A stretch of DNA of 39,927 nt, taken from NCBI GenBank assembly GCA_945870155.1, contig CAMBSB010000032.1, forward strand, positions 1 to 39,927, read 5' to 3'. A model generated the notes under the pieces. That model ran no database searches. It was not told the origin of the DNA and saw only the letters and a list, made by a program, of their open reading frames with translations. The translations under genes were made by a program, and so were the position numbers. Shown in pieces: positions 8,104 to 17,438 of this stretch (the first letter of the stretch is position 1; each line of letters opens with the position of its first letter). Source of the stretch: Paludibacter jiangxiensis (GTDB lineage Bacteria > Bacteroidota > Bacteroidia > Bacteroidales > Paludibacteraceae).

Positions 8104-8442
8104 TTAACTCATACCTGATTCCCATTCAAATATAAGTATATTAACAAGGTCATTTTCAAACAGATTATCAATTAAGTCATCTATCTCAGCCTTTTTCTTA
8201 TTGTTTGTTTCTATCCAACCTTCATATTTAAATACTCCTTCAAACCTATGTTTTTCCTGAATATTTACAATATCAATAAAGGTTTGCCTATCAACGGTCA
8301 AGGTATAGTCCATATAGCAGCCACATTCCCATACTTCTTCGAAAGCATAAGCTTTTCTTAACTCATTAATACTCCACCATGTAGGTTCAATTTGCACCTT
8401 ATTATCATTAATTTTAGCAGAAACGCTTAAACTGTAAGCCAT
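8104..8442 (-). CDS. Conserved hypothetical protein, 112 aa
   Basis: Family not recognised. It is a soluble, acidic protein without signal peptide or membrane segment. It begins MAYSLSVSAKINDNKVQIEPTWWS and has a Cys pair in WECGCYMDYT, then a long polar segment and a hydrophobic C-terminal strand (VNILIFEW). The 21-bp spacer from the WG-repeat gene upstream suggests co-transcription with it. Confidence 0.55.
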   Translation of the reverse strand: MAYSLSVSAKINDNKVQIEPTWWSINELRKAYAFEEVWECGCYMDYTLTVDRQTFIDIVNIQEKHRFEGVFKYEGWIETNNKKKAEIDDLIDNLFENDLVNILIFEWESGMS

Positions 8443-8463
8443 ATTCTTTTATTTTTTAAATAT

Positions 8464-9471
8464 TTATTTCACATTTTCCCCTTTTTCATTTATCGTGAAC
8501 ATGTAATTCTCTATTGTACAGCTGAATAAATCTTTACTCATCCCGTCTATATCATCATATATTGCTTTTGTTATTACTGTGCCATCGCGTTTCATCAAAC
8601 CCCACTTAGTGAAAATATTGTAAGCAAAGCAATCCGTATTTTCCATAATTTCATCACCATTTGAATCAGTCTTTCCTGTTCCATATTGCAGTATGGTAAT
8701 TTCATCGTAGACAAAGGACTTTAATACTTTTTTTGCATCAAATGCTACAAGTTGCTGTTCCCCGTTTTTGGCAATACGAAATCCATCTTTTTGTATCTCA
8801 ATATTTTCGTATTCCACAGCTAATATCAGTTTTAAACTTTTGTCCAGCAAACCAAATTTGTTATTAAGTTTTAAAATTCGATAACCAAGTACAGGATTGT
8901 TGATATAATCATATCCTGGAGTTACTACCCAATCTCCTTTTTTGTTGATTAATCCGACTTTACCTGTTAAATCAACCGCTGAACAATATCCACCTCTGAA
9001 TACATAATCGATATGCTTATCTTTCTCAATGGAATAGATAAACTTAAATGGAATAATTATTTCATTCTTTGGATTAATAAAACCCAGTTTGCCATTTTTT
9101 ACCACGCAGGCCAAGCCTTCAGAAAATACCCAGGCATGGTTGTAAATAGCCGGAATAAATATTTTGCCAGTTAATTTATTCAGATAACCTCTTTTCTCAT
9201 CTTTCGAGAATACTGTCAGGCTATCTTTCTGATCAGAGTTCGATATCCAGTCAAGCTTGCCGGTAGTGGCTTTTCCGGTTTCTTTGCTTATTACTTTTAC
9301 CCGACCATTTTGATAATCCTTTTCTATGTAGTTTTCACTCAGATAGACCGTTCTCGGTTCAAACCTGTAATAGTAAAAATAATTATGGAAATATACATAG
9401 ATAAGTACTCCCATACATGCTAGCCCAATGATAAGGATTACCGCTTTCCAAAATTTGCTTAGTTTTTTCAT
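8464..9471 (-). CDS. Membrane-anchored WG-repeat protein
   Basis: 335 residues. A single N-terminal membrane helix (about 11-29, VILIIGLACMGVLIYVYF) is followed by an extracytoplasmic region with about six WG-like repeats. Examples are KRGYLNKLTGKIFIPAIY, KLGFINPKNEIIIPFKF, KVGLINKKGDWVVTPGY, KFGLLDKSLKLILAVEY and KWGLMKRDGTVITKAIY. These match the W/x-G-[LFY]-[IL]-[DN] pattern of the family. Function unknown; the repeats are thought to form a beta structure suited to protein or envelope interactions. It starts 14 bp downstream of the stop of the YbjN-like gene, so they are probably co-transcribed. Confidence 0.8.
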   Translation of the reverse strand: MKKLSKFWKAVILIIGLACMGVLIYVYFHNYFYYYRFEPRTVYLSENYIEKDYQNGRVKVISKETGKATTGKLDWISNSDQKDSLTVFSKDEKRGYLNKLTGKIFIPAIYNHAWVFSEGLACVVKNGKLGFINPKNEIIIPFKFIYSIEKDKHIDYVFRGGYCSAVDLTGKVGLINKKGDWVVTPGYDYINNPVLGYRILKLNNKFGLLDKSLKLILAVEYENIEIQKDGFRIAKNGEQQLVAFDAKKVLKSFVYDEITILQYGTGKTDSNGDEIMENTDCFAYNIFTKWGLMKRDGTVITKAIYDDIDGMSKDLFSCTIENYMFTINEKGENVK

Positions 9472-9485
9472 AAAGATGTTTTTAA

Positions 9486-9962
9486 TTAGTTTAACCCATT
9501 GATAACTTTTTGATTTGTAATGATTTCTTCAATAAACACTTGTGGTTCATCTTTGTAAATCAAACTTAGTATTTCATTTAAATTTAAATCAATAATATTT
9601 AAGCAACCATATATTAAGGCTATAACCACCGCCCTGTTTACAGCGCCTTCATCTGTATTCATACATGACCGGGCCATCAATTGCCCATCCAATTCATCAA
9701 GCGTTAAAGTAGCATGATAGTAATTATAGTTAATTACATTTATGGCTCTTAACACCGCTATATGTTTCACTTTCGGTATTTTTACAGGAAAATCAGCAAA
9801 ACATGAAATCATCTGTTGCGCATCATCACATCTAAGAACCAGATTAACATCTGAATTTTGCGTTTTTAAACGAAAAGAAAATAAAGATTGTTCCTCTGCA
9901 TACAAATACTTTAACTCAAGCTCTGCGAAAATATCTTTTATAATTTCTGTAAGTGCTTTCAT
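9486..9962 (-). CDS. YbjN-like / CesT-like fold protein
   Basis: 158 residues, soluble. The order of elements resembles YbjN/type III secretion chaperone-like proteins: an N-terminal helix, a beta sheet with F-x-F-R-L and LVLRCDDAQQMISCFADFP, a helix with LRAINVINYNYYHATLTLDEL, and a sheet strand GQLMARSCMNTDEG. In that family the domain commonly binds other proteins as a small chaperone or regulator. Identification rests on pattern rather than a diagnostic motif, hence moderate confidence. The spacer to the HD gene upstream is 28 bp, and the membrane WG-repeat gene follows 14 bp later. Confidence 0.5.
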   Translation of the reverse strand: MKALTEIIKDIFAELELKYLYAEEQSLFSFRLKTQNSDVNLVLRCDDAQQMISCFADFPVKIPKVKHIAVLRAINVINYNYYHATLTLDELDGQLMARSCMNTDEGAVNRAVVIALIYGCLNIIDLNLNEILSLIYKDEPQVFIEEIITNQKVINGLN

Positions 9963-9990
9963 AATTTTTTTAGCGTTTAAATTGTTAGTT

Positions 9991-10503
9991 TTAATTCAAA
10001 ATGGCATTCAGTTCAGCTATCATTTTGCTGTATGTAAACTTGTTGTTGTTATCAATCAGTGAATTTATGAAATGCTCATTTTCTGTACGGTAAACCTGTT
10101 TCATACGCGAATCTGTATCTGCAGCGTATTTTGCATTCGCTAATCTGTCACAGAGTTTTACAAAACTTGCAAAATCACAATTTTTAATGCCTTCATAATA
10201 CTTTTCATTTGCTCTGTCTTTGCGTGTTTTGCCTTTTTCATTCGTAACAGCATACACTATATCGGCAACTGTTGGATTTGCAACTTTAAGTATATCATTG
10301 TAAGTCATGCGTGTATCTTCAATGGTATCGTGCAGCCAACAAGCATCAATAACAACAGAATGATAAGACTCCGGAACTAAATGAATATATTTTTGTGCAA
10401 AACTTGCTGTTAATGCCAAATGCACTGAATAAGGTTTATTATCGTATAAATGGTTTACTATCTGATGTGCCTCTATGGCAAAAGCAATAATTTTTGAGTC
10501 CAT
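9991..10503 (-). CDS. Stand-alone HD hydrolase, SpoT/MESH1-like (small alarmone hydrolase candidate)
   Basis: 170 residues consisting of one HD domain. Motifs match the hydrolase half of RelA/SpoT proteins: KPYSVHLALT (His28), WLHDTIEDT (His58-Asp59, Glu62-Asp63), and VKLCDRLANAK (Asp119), equivalent to HP, HDxxEDT and KLADRLxNM in SpoT. No synthetase or TGS domain is attached, so it fits a Mn-dependent (p)ppGpp or related nucleotide hydrolase (inference). No partner synthetase gene is in this window. It opens a likely unit with the YbjN-like, membrane WG and 112-aa genes. Confidence 0.78.
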   Translation of the reverse strand: MDSKIIAFAIEAHQIVNHLYDNKPYSVHLALTASFAQKYIHLVPESYHSVVIDACWLHDTIEDTRMTYNDILKVANPTVADIVYAVTNEKGKTRKDRANEKYYEGIKNCDFASFVKLCDRLANAKYAADTDSRMKQVYRTENEHFINSLIDNNNKFTYSKMIAELNAILN

Positions 10504-10671
10504 AATTGTTGAGATTAAAAATATGATATATACAAAATCGAAATAGTCTTTTTTTTTGTTTGGCTTTTGAGGGTCTTATTCCTAACTTAATATGTAGATT
10601 AACTTATTTTTTATAATAACTGTTTTAACAGCATAACGCTCAAATGATTCATGAAGAATTGTTAAAGCCTT

Positions 10672-11025
10672 TTAGTCAAGAACTGAATGTTTTATCAAAC
10701 CCCATACTTGGGCAAGTGCTATTGGCCAAAAAATAGTATATGCTAAAATAGTAGGAATAACTTGTTGTCCAAAGATACCAACACTAACCTCGGCATGGAT
10801 GTGAGGTGGAGTTGGGGTTATTTTGATTTTCAAAGCTGTACTTAATCCAACAGCTGCTTCTATCCAAATCCCTTTATTGATGGAGATATCCCATTCGTCA
10901 TTGGCTAATTTTTGTCCTCTAACATTGTATCCTTCTTGTTGAAAGGAATCCCATAAGTCATTTGATGCTCTATCAAGAAATGGTAGTACATCAAGATAAA
11001 TCTGTGAAGTTTTAAAAAGCCCCAT
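10672..11025 (-). CDS. Conserved hypothetical protein, 117 aa, membrane-associated C-terminus
   Basis: I cannot name the family. The N-terminal 60 residues look like a small alpha/beta domain (LDRASNDLWDSF, then NDEWDISINKG), followed by strands with KIKITPTPPHIHAEVSVG. A hydrophobic segment follows at about 85-110 (VIPTILAYTIFWPIALAQVW), long enough to cross or bind the membrane. No signal peptide. It is separated from the HD gene by 168 bp and may be transcribed alone. Confidence 0.6.
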   Translation of the reverse strand: MGLFKTSQIYLDVLPFLDRASNDLWDSFQQEGYNVRGQKLANDEWDISINKGIWIEAAVGLSTALKIKITPTPPHIHAEVSVGIFGQQVIPTILAYTIFWPIALAQVWGLIKHSVLD

Positions 11026-11159
11026 ATTTTCTATTTTTATTATAGATGGTAAATGGAACTATTATCTATCTTTTTAGAGAAAAGAAGTTCGAAATATTAT
11101 TTAAAGAAATATATTTTCAAAACACTGGATTACACAATTTATACTAAATGCGCCTTACA

Positions 11160-11849
11160 TTACTCTAAAACAACCACATAAATTGCTATAAATATTTCCT
11201 TTAATTCCTTTATTGATTCTTTGTTTGATTTGATAAGTTCACAGACTTTGGTATCCAATATCTTATCAAATTCTTTATCGACTAAATCAAGTATTGTCTG
11301 ACTTGATCGTTCTGTTATGAGTTTGTCAATTATACCTGTTAAGGCTTTTCTAACCGGGGATGAATCAATGGCAGCTATTAAGGCTGGTCGCACTAATGGA
11401 GGCAAAGGGATTATTGTTGAACTTAATTTTTTTCCAAGTTCATCTGTTATTGAAATTGCTATATAGTTCGATGCGTTGGACTCTGTCAAACCTGATTTTA
11501 TGCGATGGTGACAATATTCTCTGAAATGATATATTCTGTTTTTTGCTTTATCATACCCTAATAAGTTGATTAAAACATCTTTTATTGTTTGTACATTTTG
11601 TTCTTGTTTAGCAAAAAAGCTATCAATACTTTTTTCCATGAACGAAATAGAAGTATCAGCTATCAGAATACTTTTAATGGACTTTGAACTTATGAGTTGT
11701 CTTATGATGAAACCCAATATTTTTTTTCTTAGAACCCATATAATCATAATGATTATACATAATATTAAAAGTAAAATAAGTATATGAATTGAGGGCATGG
11801 TAAGTAATATCTTAATTTTTCGTGTAGCATATATACATATTATGGGCAT
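11160..11849 (-). CDS. N-terminally anchored helical protein, unknown
   Basis: Up to 229 residues. A single strong membrane helix near the N-terminus (HILILLLILCIIIMIIWVL) is followed by an alpha-helical, charged cytoplasmic or periplasmic region. That region contains VQTIKDVLINLLGYDKAKN, a Pro-rich loop PLPPLVRPALIAAID and C-terminal amphipathic helices. An internal ATG at 11798 (MPSIHIL) would remove a 17-residue N-terminal extension and may be the true start. Family not recognised. It lies between the 117-aa gene and the broken transposase. Confidence 0.6.
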   Translation of the reverse strand: MPIICIYATRKIKILLTMPSIHILILLLILCIIIMIIWVLRKKILGFIIRQLISSKSIKSILIADTSISFMEKSIDSFFAKQEQNVQTIKDVLINLLGYDKAKNRIYHFREYCHHRIKSGLTESNASNYIAISITDELGKKLSSTIIPLPPLVRPALIAAIDSSPVRKALTGIIDKLITERSSQTILDLVDKEFDKILDTKVCELIKSNKESIKELKEIFIAIYVVVLE

Positions 11850-12147
11850 CTGTTTATTTCAATGCAATATTTAAACTTTTAAAATGGAGTGTTTATGTTA
11901 TCTAATCACACGATAAAATCTACCTGATTTTTAAATACCTGATTTTTATTTAGTTAATACTTAGTTAACATTAATCGGTATAACGAGTTGAATTTACTAA
12001 ATAAACTACCTAAAATCAGAATAAATTCTACAAAGATATTCTTATTAAGTTTTTGATTGTCAAAGATATTAAACTTTATGATTATCCGCAATAAACACAG
12101 TTCTCGATAATTTTTTAGTAACATTATAGTACCAAAACAACAATCAC
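11850..12147. other. Spacer between 229-aa gene and transposase
   Basis: 298 bp of AT-rich sequence containing the divergent upstream regions of both genes. I looked for terminal inverted repeats of the insertion sequence and could not define a left end. No gene is seen. Confidence 0.4.
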
Positions 12148-13158
12148 ATGAAACTATTAGATTTTGACAAACATTTCCCAAGTGAAGCTGTTTGTATCGA
12201 AAAATTCAAAGAACTTCGGAATAAATCCGGTATTGTATGCCCTCATTGCGGAAATAAAGAACATATATGGCTTCCTACCTCGATGCACTTTGAATGTAAA
12301 TCCTGTCACAGTAGCAGATCTTTAAGTTCAGGCACTTTTATGCACGGATCTAAATTGCCTTTTTTATATTGGTTTATAGCCATTCATTTGTTCAATAGCA
12401 CCAAAAAGACCTTTTCAGCCTCTGAGATGCAACGACAATTAGGTCATAAACGTTATCAACCCATTTGGGAGATGCTTCATAAAATCCGTAGTGTAATGGG
12501 ACAACGCGATGCCCAATATACTTTTTCGGGAATGTTTGAACTTGACGAAGGCTTTTTCTCTACCGAACGAGATGAAAATGAAAAAACCGAACCTTTGAAA
12601 CGTGGACGTGGTAGTCAGAAGAAAAGCAAAGTGCTTGTAATGGTCGAAAGTCAGCAGGTTGAAAACCCGAAAAATCCAAAGAAACCAAAACGGGTCAATC
12701 ATCTGAAAATGATAGTCATTCCTGATTTAAAAGCAAAAACGATATACCAAAAAGCAACCATATCGATAGATAAAGATGCCTGAATCACAACTGACGGTTC
12801 TAACTCGTACACGAATTTCAAAGACCATTTTGCTCAACACGATGCTTCGGTTGTTTTACCTGAAGAAATTGCGAAAGTTCATCCTTGGGTGCACATAGCC
12901 ATAAGTAATGCAAAATCTTTACTTACGGACATGTATCACGGCATAAAATCAGAATTCCGACAAGGGTATCTGAATGAATTTTGTTATCAATTCAATCGTA
13001 TCAAAATTCCATATGATCCATTTGATAGGCTACTCGCTGATACTGCTTCATATAAATCAAATTTTAAGCATATAACATACAGAAAAATTAAAATTGAAAA
13101 CTGCACACTTTGCGGAAAATCATTTAGTTTTTTTGTTTGGACTATGCCCGAATTATAA
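12148..13158 (+). pseudogene. IS1595-family (ISXO2-like) transposase, broken by one in-frame TGA
   Basis: A frame of 337 codons is open except for a TGA at 12781-12783 (codon 212). The N-terminus has the family zinc ribbon (C31, C34, C50, C53: CPHCGNKEHIW...FECKSCHSS). The catalytic triad is spread over both halves: D133 in FELDEGFF, D216 in TTDGS just after the stop, and N254 in WVHIAISNAK, the DDN(K) arrangement of this family. The C-terminal YLNEFCYQFNR also fits. Both halves read without frameshift, so a single nonsense change (for example CGA to TGA) is the simplest cause. The element sits between the two accessory gene blocks, in the opposite direction to them. Confidence 0.85.
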
Positions 13159-13457
13159 GTAGCTCAATACCAAGCCTTACTTTTTTTGAAATATTATAAT
13201 TTACTTTTTTAAATATTTTCGGGTCATTTATATCTATAATAATAAAAATTCAAATCGTCACGCAAAACATTTCCTTATCTATCCTTTGTTGATAAGGGTT
13301 TCAGAAGTAAGTTAATGATTTTTGTGGACACTAATGCTAGTATTTTGTCATTAGATAATTGATAATCTTACAGATGATTTAAACTTTAGTTAAATGCCTT
13401 ATTTTACATCCACTTGTAATTAAAGTAGTCAAGAATATTAAATGCCAATGAATCATC
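13159..13457. other. Spacer between transposase and dynamin operon end
   Basis: 299 bp, very AT-rich. There is a weak hairpin, CTTATC to GATAAG, around 13273-13298. The right end of the insertion sequence should lie here, but I could not fix it. No gene is seen. Confidence 0.35.
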
Positions 13458-14135
13458 TTATCTAAAGTTTCTGATTTTTAGATCAACGATTTCTTTTCTA
13501 TCAGAAAGAGCCTTAAACAATACTTTTTTGTGTGCAGCTAATTCTTCATCAGTTAAACATTGTCTAACCCTCTCCACATTGGTATCAAAACGTTCAAATA
13601 GATCATTCACTACATTCATTTGTTTTAATTCAATCAAAAGAACTACCTTGTCATATAAAGTAAAATCTAGAGTGTTTATTCCAATTCCACACTCTATAAG
13701 CTCCTCATCTACTATTGATTTAACGACTACCCTTTCTTCATTAATTCGTAATAATGAGGGGGAATAATGTTTAAATTCTATTAAATTTTGCCTATTATTT
13801 TTTTCAAACAATGAAACAATATTATCAGTTGCTTTAAAATTCTCAAACAACAAATTTATCAAACTAAACTCTGTATTCAATTCGATTTTTTGAATTAATC
13901 TAATAATACCCGAGTCAGTAGATAATCCATTTTCATTGAAATAACTATCCAATAATGAAATATTAAAATATTCATCAGAATTAGATTGCTCCACATTTCG
14001 TGTTCTCGTATCCTTAACTATAGATACTAAGTTGTCATTGGTTTCAGAAGAATCGGGGTACCACTCTTTAAGTCTGCATACACATCCTTCAAGAACTAGA
14101 ATCAAATGCTTTATTATTGACTTTCCAATATTCAT
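13458..14135 (-). CDS. Unknown last gene of the dynamin/M48 operon, 225 aa
   Basis: No family recognised. The protein is soluble and mostly helical, without signal peptide, membrane segment or P-loop. The middle part (about 60-125) is rich in Asn, Phe and Leu (LLDSYFNENG, LINLLFENF). The C-terminal 100 residues are charged helices (FTLYDKVVLLIELKQMNVVNDLFERF, then LTDEELAAHKKVLF) suggesting a coiled-coil or stalk-like bundle. It begins 2 bp after the stop of the 648-aa GTPase gene, so it is translationally coupled to it and probably works with it. Confidence 0.65.
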   Translation of the reverse strand: MNIGKSIIKHLILVLEGCVCRLKEWYPDSSETNDNLVSIVKDTRTRNVEQSNSDEYFNISLLDSYFNENGLSTDSGIIRLIQKIELNTEFSLINLLFENFKATDNIVSLFEKNNRQNLIEFKHYSPSLLRINEERVVVKSIVDEELIECGIGINTLDFTLYDKVVLLIELKQMNVVNDLFERFDTNVERVRQCLTDEELAAHKKVLFKALSDRKEIVDLKIRNFR

Positions 14136-14137
14136 GA

Positions 14138-16084
14138 CTAATTTATTTTGATTAGATTGTTAACATCGATAATCATACTTTCTACTTGAGGAATCAGTTT
14201 GTTAATCATATCGATTCTGTCTTCATTAGCTTTAATCTGCCTATCTATATCTTTGGCATTATTAGCATTAAACTGCTTTCTCGTATCCTCAATAATTTGA
14301 TCAATATCCTTTTCTATAAGTCCAACCAATTTGGTTTTAATATCTTCGTATTTTACAGTATTTGTATTGATATAATTGTTAGAGAAATCAGCCTCAATCA
14401 TTTCTCTAAAATATCTTCTAATTCCAAGTTCATATACATCTTGGCGTCCCCAATAATCTGGACATATAGCCTTTAACGATATATTGTCTCCAAGCGTCCT
14501 AGGGATATTAGAGTTTATAGTTTGAGCTATTCTCTTGATTACTATTTTATGAATTAATTCGGAATTTGACAAAACAATTTGATCTAACTGACGCTCTAGC
14601 TTAGCCACCTCAGAATGCAAAATCTCCGATATATTATTACCTAAATCTCTGAGTTTGTTACTAAATGTGATATTCAGTTCGCGGTATCTATTTTCAATAA
14701 TATCAAAACACAATCGGAGATATTTCTTTGAGTTTTTTTGTTCAAATTTTATGCTATTAATAACTTCATCTCTGTTATCTCTTAAACTGAACGTAGTGCT
14801 TCCAATGGACTCGGTTGTCCTCGCATCGCATGATGATGTAATCTCTGATGTGTAAATCACTGCTTTCTTCTCAAATTCGTGCAAATCGGCTAACACTGAA
14901 GCTAAGTCAATGCTTTTATCTGAAAGCAACTCGTTTGTTCCCTCTAAATGTTCCTTTTCTAAAGTACATTTGTTAGAATATGCATTCAAAAAAGCACTAA
15001 GTTTTATGATTGGAGCCCTAAGAATCAAATCTTTCTTTTGGTTCATCACAATGTCAGATACTGCTTGTTGCAAATTTAAGATTCCACTTTCGTTCAAATA
15101 ATCCTTTACAGCTAATGATGGATATTCATATTCAATTTGAGACTTTAAGAATTGAAGATTTTGATTATTATTAAATATATCCGGCGTAACTCTCGCAATC
15201 ATGGCCATAGCAGAAGAGACTAAAATAATCGAACAATTAGAAAGCAAATCTTTACATTCATCGTTGTTTGGATCATTCATCAACCTCGTCTTTTCATTCT
15301 CTGCTCTATTGATAATTTTCGTAAATTCTGTTTGATTTACAGAATCTTTTTTATTTATAGCAATAACTATTTTACCGATACCTGATTTGGGTATTTGTTC
15401 TTTTATCAGTGTAATATCTGATTTTGTAAACACGGACAACACTTCTTGAACGCAAATAATTACATTTGCTTGCGATAAGAATTTTTTAGTTGTCATGTCC
15501 CGAGATGATACAGGGTCATTATATCCAGGAGTATCAACAATATTAATTCCTTTTAGATTCTGATCCGGAACAAATAAAGATACAACCTTTGCCAATGGAG
15601 TGTACTCTCCTTCTGCTCCAATATATTTATCTATTTGCTCAGGATTTACTTCTATGGTTTTGCCAAAAAATTGTTTGTAATTTGGAACATTACAAATGAA
15701 TCCATACAACTCTTTTGCAGCTTTTATTTCTTCAATTTCGATATTTTCGCTGGGCTGCATATTTTTTTTTTCTGAAATCTCTTTGAAATCGGATTCAGAT
15801 ATCATTTCAACCTTTGCTGAAAATTTCTCGCCATAAGAGATATAGGTTAACGTTGCAGTCATTGGAATCTCAGATGTTGGAAGAATGTCATTACCAAATA
15901 CTAAGGAATTTAGCAGTGTTGACTTTCCAACTTTCATTTGACCCACCACGCCGATTGTTAATATATCATTATCAATCTGTTCTAATACTACAGCTGCCTC
16001 TTCATTGTTAATCCATTGTTGCTTTAAACAAGAATACACATAGCTCCTTACTTTATCTTTATATTCGTTAATTGACAGTTTCAT
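14138..16084 (-). CDS. Dynamin-family GTPase, 648 aa
   Basis: A large GTPase with all the motifs: G1 GQMKVGKS at 48-55, G2 threonine in IPMTATLTYI, G3 DTPGYND, G4 NKKD, and a VSSAM-type G5. After about residue 350 it becomes a long helical region with coiled-coil heptads, ending in KANEDRIDMINKLIPQVESM. This corresponds to the stalk and bundle-signalling element of bacterial dynamin-like proteins. I see no clear membrane helix, so any membrane contact would be through a paddle or a partner. Bacterial dynamins often act as pairs that assemble and deform or fuse membranes. It lies 10 bp downstream of the 443-aa GTPase gene. Confidence 0.88.
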   Translation of the reverse strand: MKLSINEYKDKVRSYVYSCLKQQWINNEEAAVVLEQIDNDILTIGVVGQMKVGKSTLLNSLVFGNDILPTSEIPMTATLTYISYGEKFSAKVEMISESDFKEISEKKNMQPSENIEIEEIKAAKELYGFICNVPNYKQFFGKTIEVNPEQIDKYIGAEGEYTPLAKVVSLFVPDQNLKGINIVDTPGYNDPVSSRDMTTKKFLSQANVIICVQEVLSVFTKSDITLIKEQIPKSGIGKIVIAINKKDSVNQTEFTKIINRAENEKTRLMNDPNNDECKDLLSNCSIILVSSAMAMIARVTPDIFNNNQNLQFLKSQIEYEYPSLAVKDYLNESGILNLQQAVSDIVMNQKKDLILRAPIIKLSAFLNAYSNKCTLEKEHLEGTNELLSDKSIDLASVLADLHEFEKKAVIYTSEITSSCDARTTESIGSTTFSLRDNRDEVINSIKFEQKNSKKYLRLCFDIIENRYRELNITFSNKLRDLGNNISEILHSEVAKLERQLDQIVLSNSELIHKIVIKRIAQTINSNIPRTLGDNISLKAICPDYWGRQDVYELGIRRYFREMIEADFSNNYINTNTVKYEDIKTKLVGLIEKDIDQIIEDTRKQFNANNAKDIDRQIKANEDRIDMINKLIPQVESMIIDVNNLIKIN

Positions 16085-16094
16085 TGCTTTATTT

Positions 16095-17426
16095 TTATTT
16101 TAATATTGAATTCGATTTCTTAATGAGTTGGACGCAATTATTTCTTGCTGCAGTATAATTGTCCAACATCTCAGTTATTCGCTCTAAATAACTAACTGTT
16201 TGTCCATAACTCACCATTTGATCCACATCAAAATCATTGAGGCTTTTTACCATTCTATTGTAACAGTCTACCATTGTATTGCTGTTATTTACCAGAGTTC
16301 CGTACGTACCTCCAAAGCAAGCATATGTATTTTGGCATTTGCTATTTATAGTACTCGTTAGACTGTTTATGCTATTGCGAAGAGTTTCTACGTTATCAAT
16401 CAATGATTTGTGAATTTTCTTTATAGATCGTTCAAAATCTCGACATTGAGAAGCTACATCGTTCTTTGTCTCTGTTACTTCATTTATTTTTTCATTAAGT
16501 GAATCTTGAATAAGTTTTAGGTAATGATTCAACATCTCTTGCGGTTGAAATTGCTGGAAGTTCTTTGATTCAATCCCAAACGTTTTGTTTATAGCTTGGA
16601 TCTGATTCTCCACACTAAACTCATGCGTATCTCTTAGCCCAAAATAGAAGGTGTCTTCTACTTTAATATCCTTGCTTTTTAGTTGATTCAAGACACTTGT
16701 TCTTATCTTCTCTATATTCGGCACACGATCGGCAAAGGAAAGTACTATATATAGTTTTTTCCCTTCTAAAAATTGCTGAATAAATTCGATTTCGAACTGA
16801 GTGATGGCACCAGATGTAGCCCTTACGACCCAAAGCACTATATCGCACTTATTTGCAGCATTAGCAGTTGTGGTATAGTCATATTCATTGTCGGTTGTAA
16901 TACCGGGTGTATCGAGAAAACTTATCTTCTTTAGCAGTTCGTTCTGTTTAAATAGAACAGTATTTTGTATTAACTTCCGCAAATTAAAACCTTGCGCCTC
17001 TTCGTGTGAAAGTCTTGGCTCAAGGTCTATAGGAATAATTTTAATATTATCGTCGTTATCCACCAAGCAATGTTTGGTATTCTGTCCATAAGCAATGTAA
17101 GTAGGGACAGCTGTAACAGGAATAATTCCTACTGGCAAGTTTATACCAAGCAAAGTGTTCAATAATGATGATTTACCAGCATTATAAGCACCCATTAATC
17201 CGACTATACATTTATCTTTTAGCCAAGGATTCTGTTGGAGCATATACCAATATGAGAATAATCCATTCATATTGTTAATAAAATCCACATTAAAGAGATT
17301 AAGATTATCAACATATTCGGTTATTTCATTTTTACATTCAACGACCTTTCGTATTTGTTGCTCATCTATGTTAGATTTTTCGCAAGGTAAGTCGTTTATT
17401 CGTTGTAGATCTTGAATCGTTAACAT
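16095..17426 (-). CDS. Dynamin-family GTPase, 443 aa, unusual G4 motif
   Basis: G1 is GAYNAGKS at 79-86, G2 threonine in PVTAVPTYI, and G3 DTPGITTD. Where N/T-K-x-D is expected after the hydrophobic strand (LYIVL), the sequence reads SFADRV. The Asp is kept but Asn and Lys are lost, so guanine recognition may be altered. The C-terminal 150 residues are predicted helices with coiled-coil character (NEKINEVTETKNDVASQCRD), shorter than a full dynamin stalk. No membrane helix is seen. It is 12 bp from the 346-aa GTPase gene upstream and 10 bp from the 648-aa GTPase gene downstream. Confidence 0.85.
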   Translation of the reverse strand: MLTIQDLQRINDLPCEKSNIDEQQIRKVVECKNEITEYVDNLNLFNVDFINNMNGLFSYWYMLQQNPWLKDKCIVGLMGAYNAGKSSLLNTLLGINLPVGIIPVTAVPTYIAYGQNTKHCLVDNDDNIKIIPIDLEPRLSHEEAQGFNLRKLIQNTVLFKQNELLKKISFLDTPGITTDNEYDYTTTANAANKCDIVLWVVRATSGAITQFEIEFIQQFLEGKKLYIVLSFADRVPNIEKIRTSVLNQLKSKDIKVEDTFYFGLRDTHEFSVENQIQAINKTFGIESKNFQQFQPQEMLNHYLKLIQDSLNEKINEVTETKNDVASQCRDFERSIKKIHKSLIDNVETLRNSINSLTSTINSKCQNTYACFGGTYGTLVNNSNTMVDCYNRMVKSLNDFDVDQMVSYGQTVSYLERITEMLDNYTAARNNCVQLIKKSNSILK

Positions 17427-17438
17427 TTCTATTATATT

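Noticed and set aside
1258-12092. Exact 16-nt match TATGATTATCCGCAAT at 1258 and 12077
   Set aside because: One such match is expected by chance in 40 kb of AT-rich DNA, and the flanks do not match.
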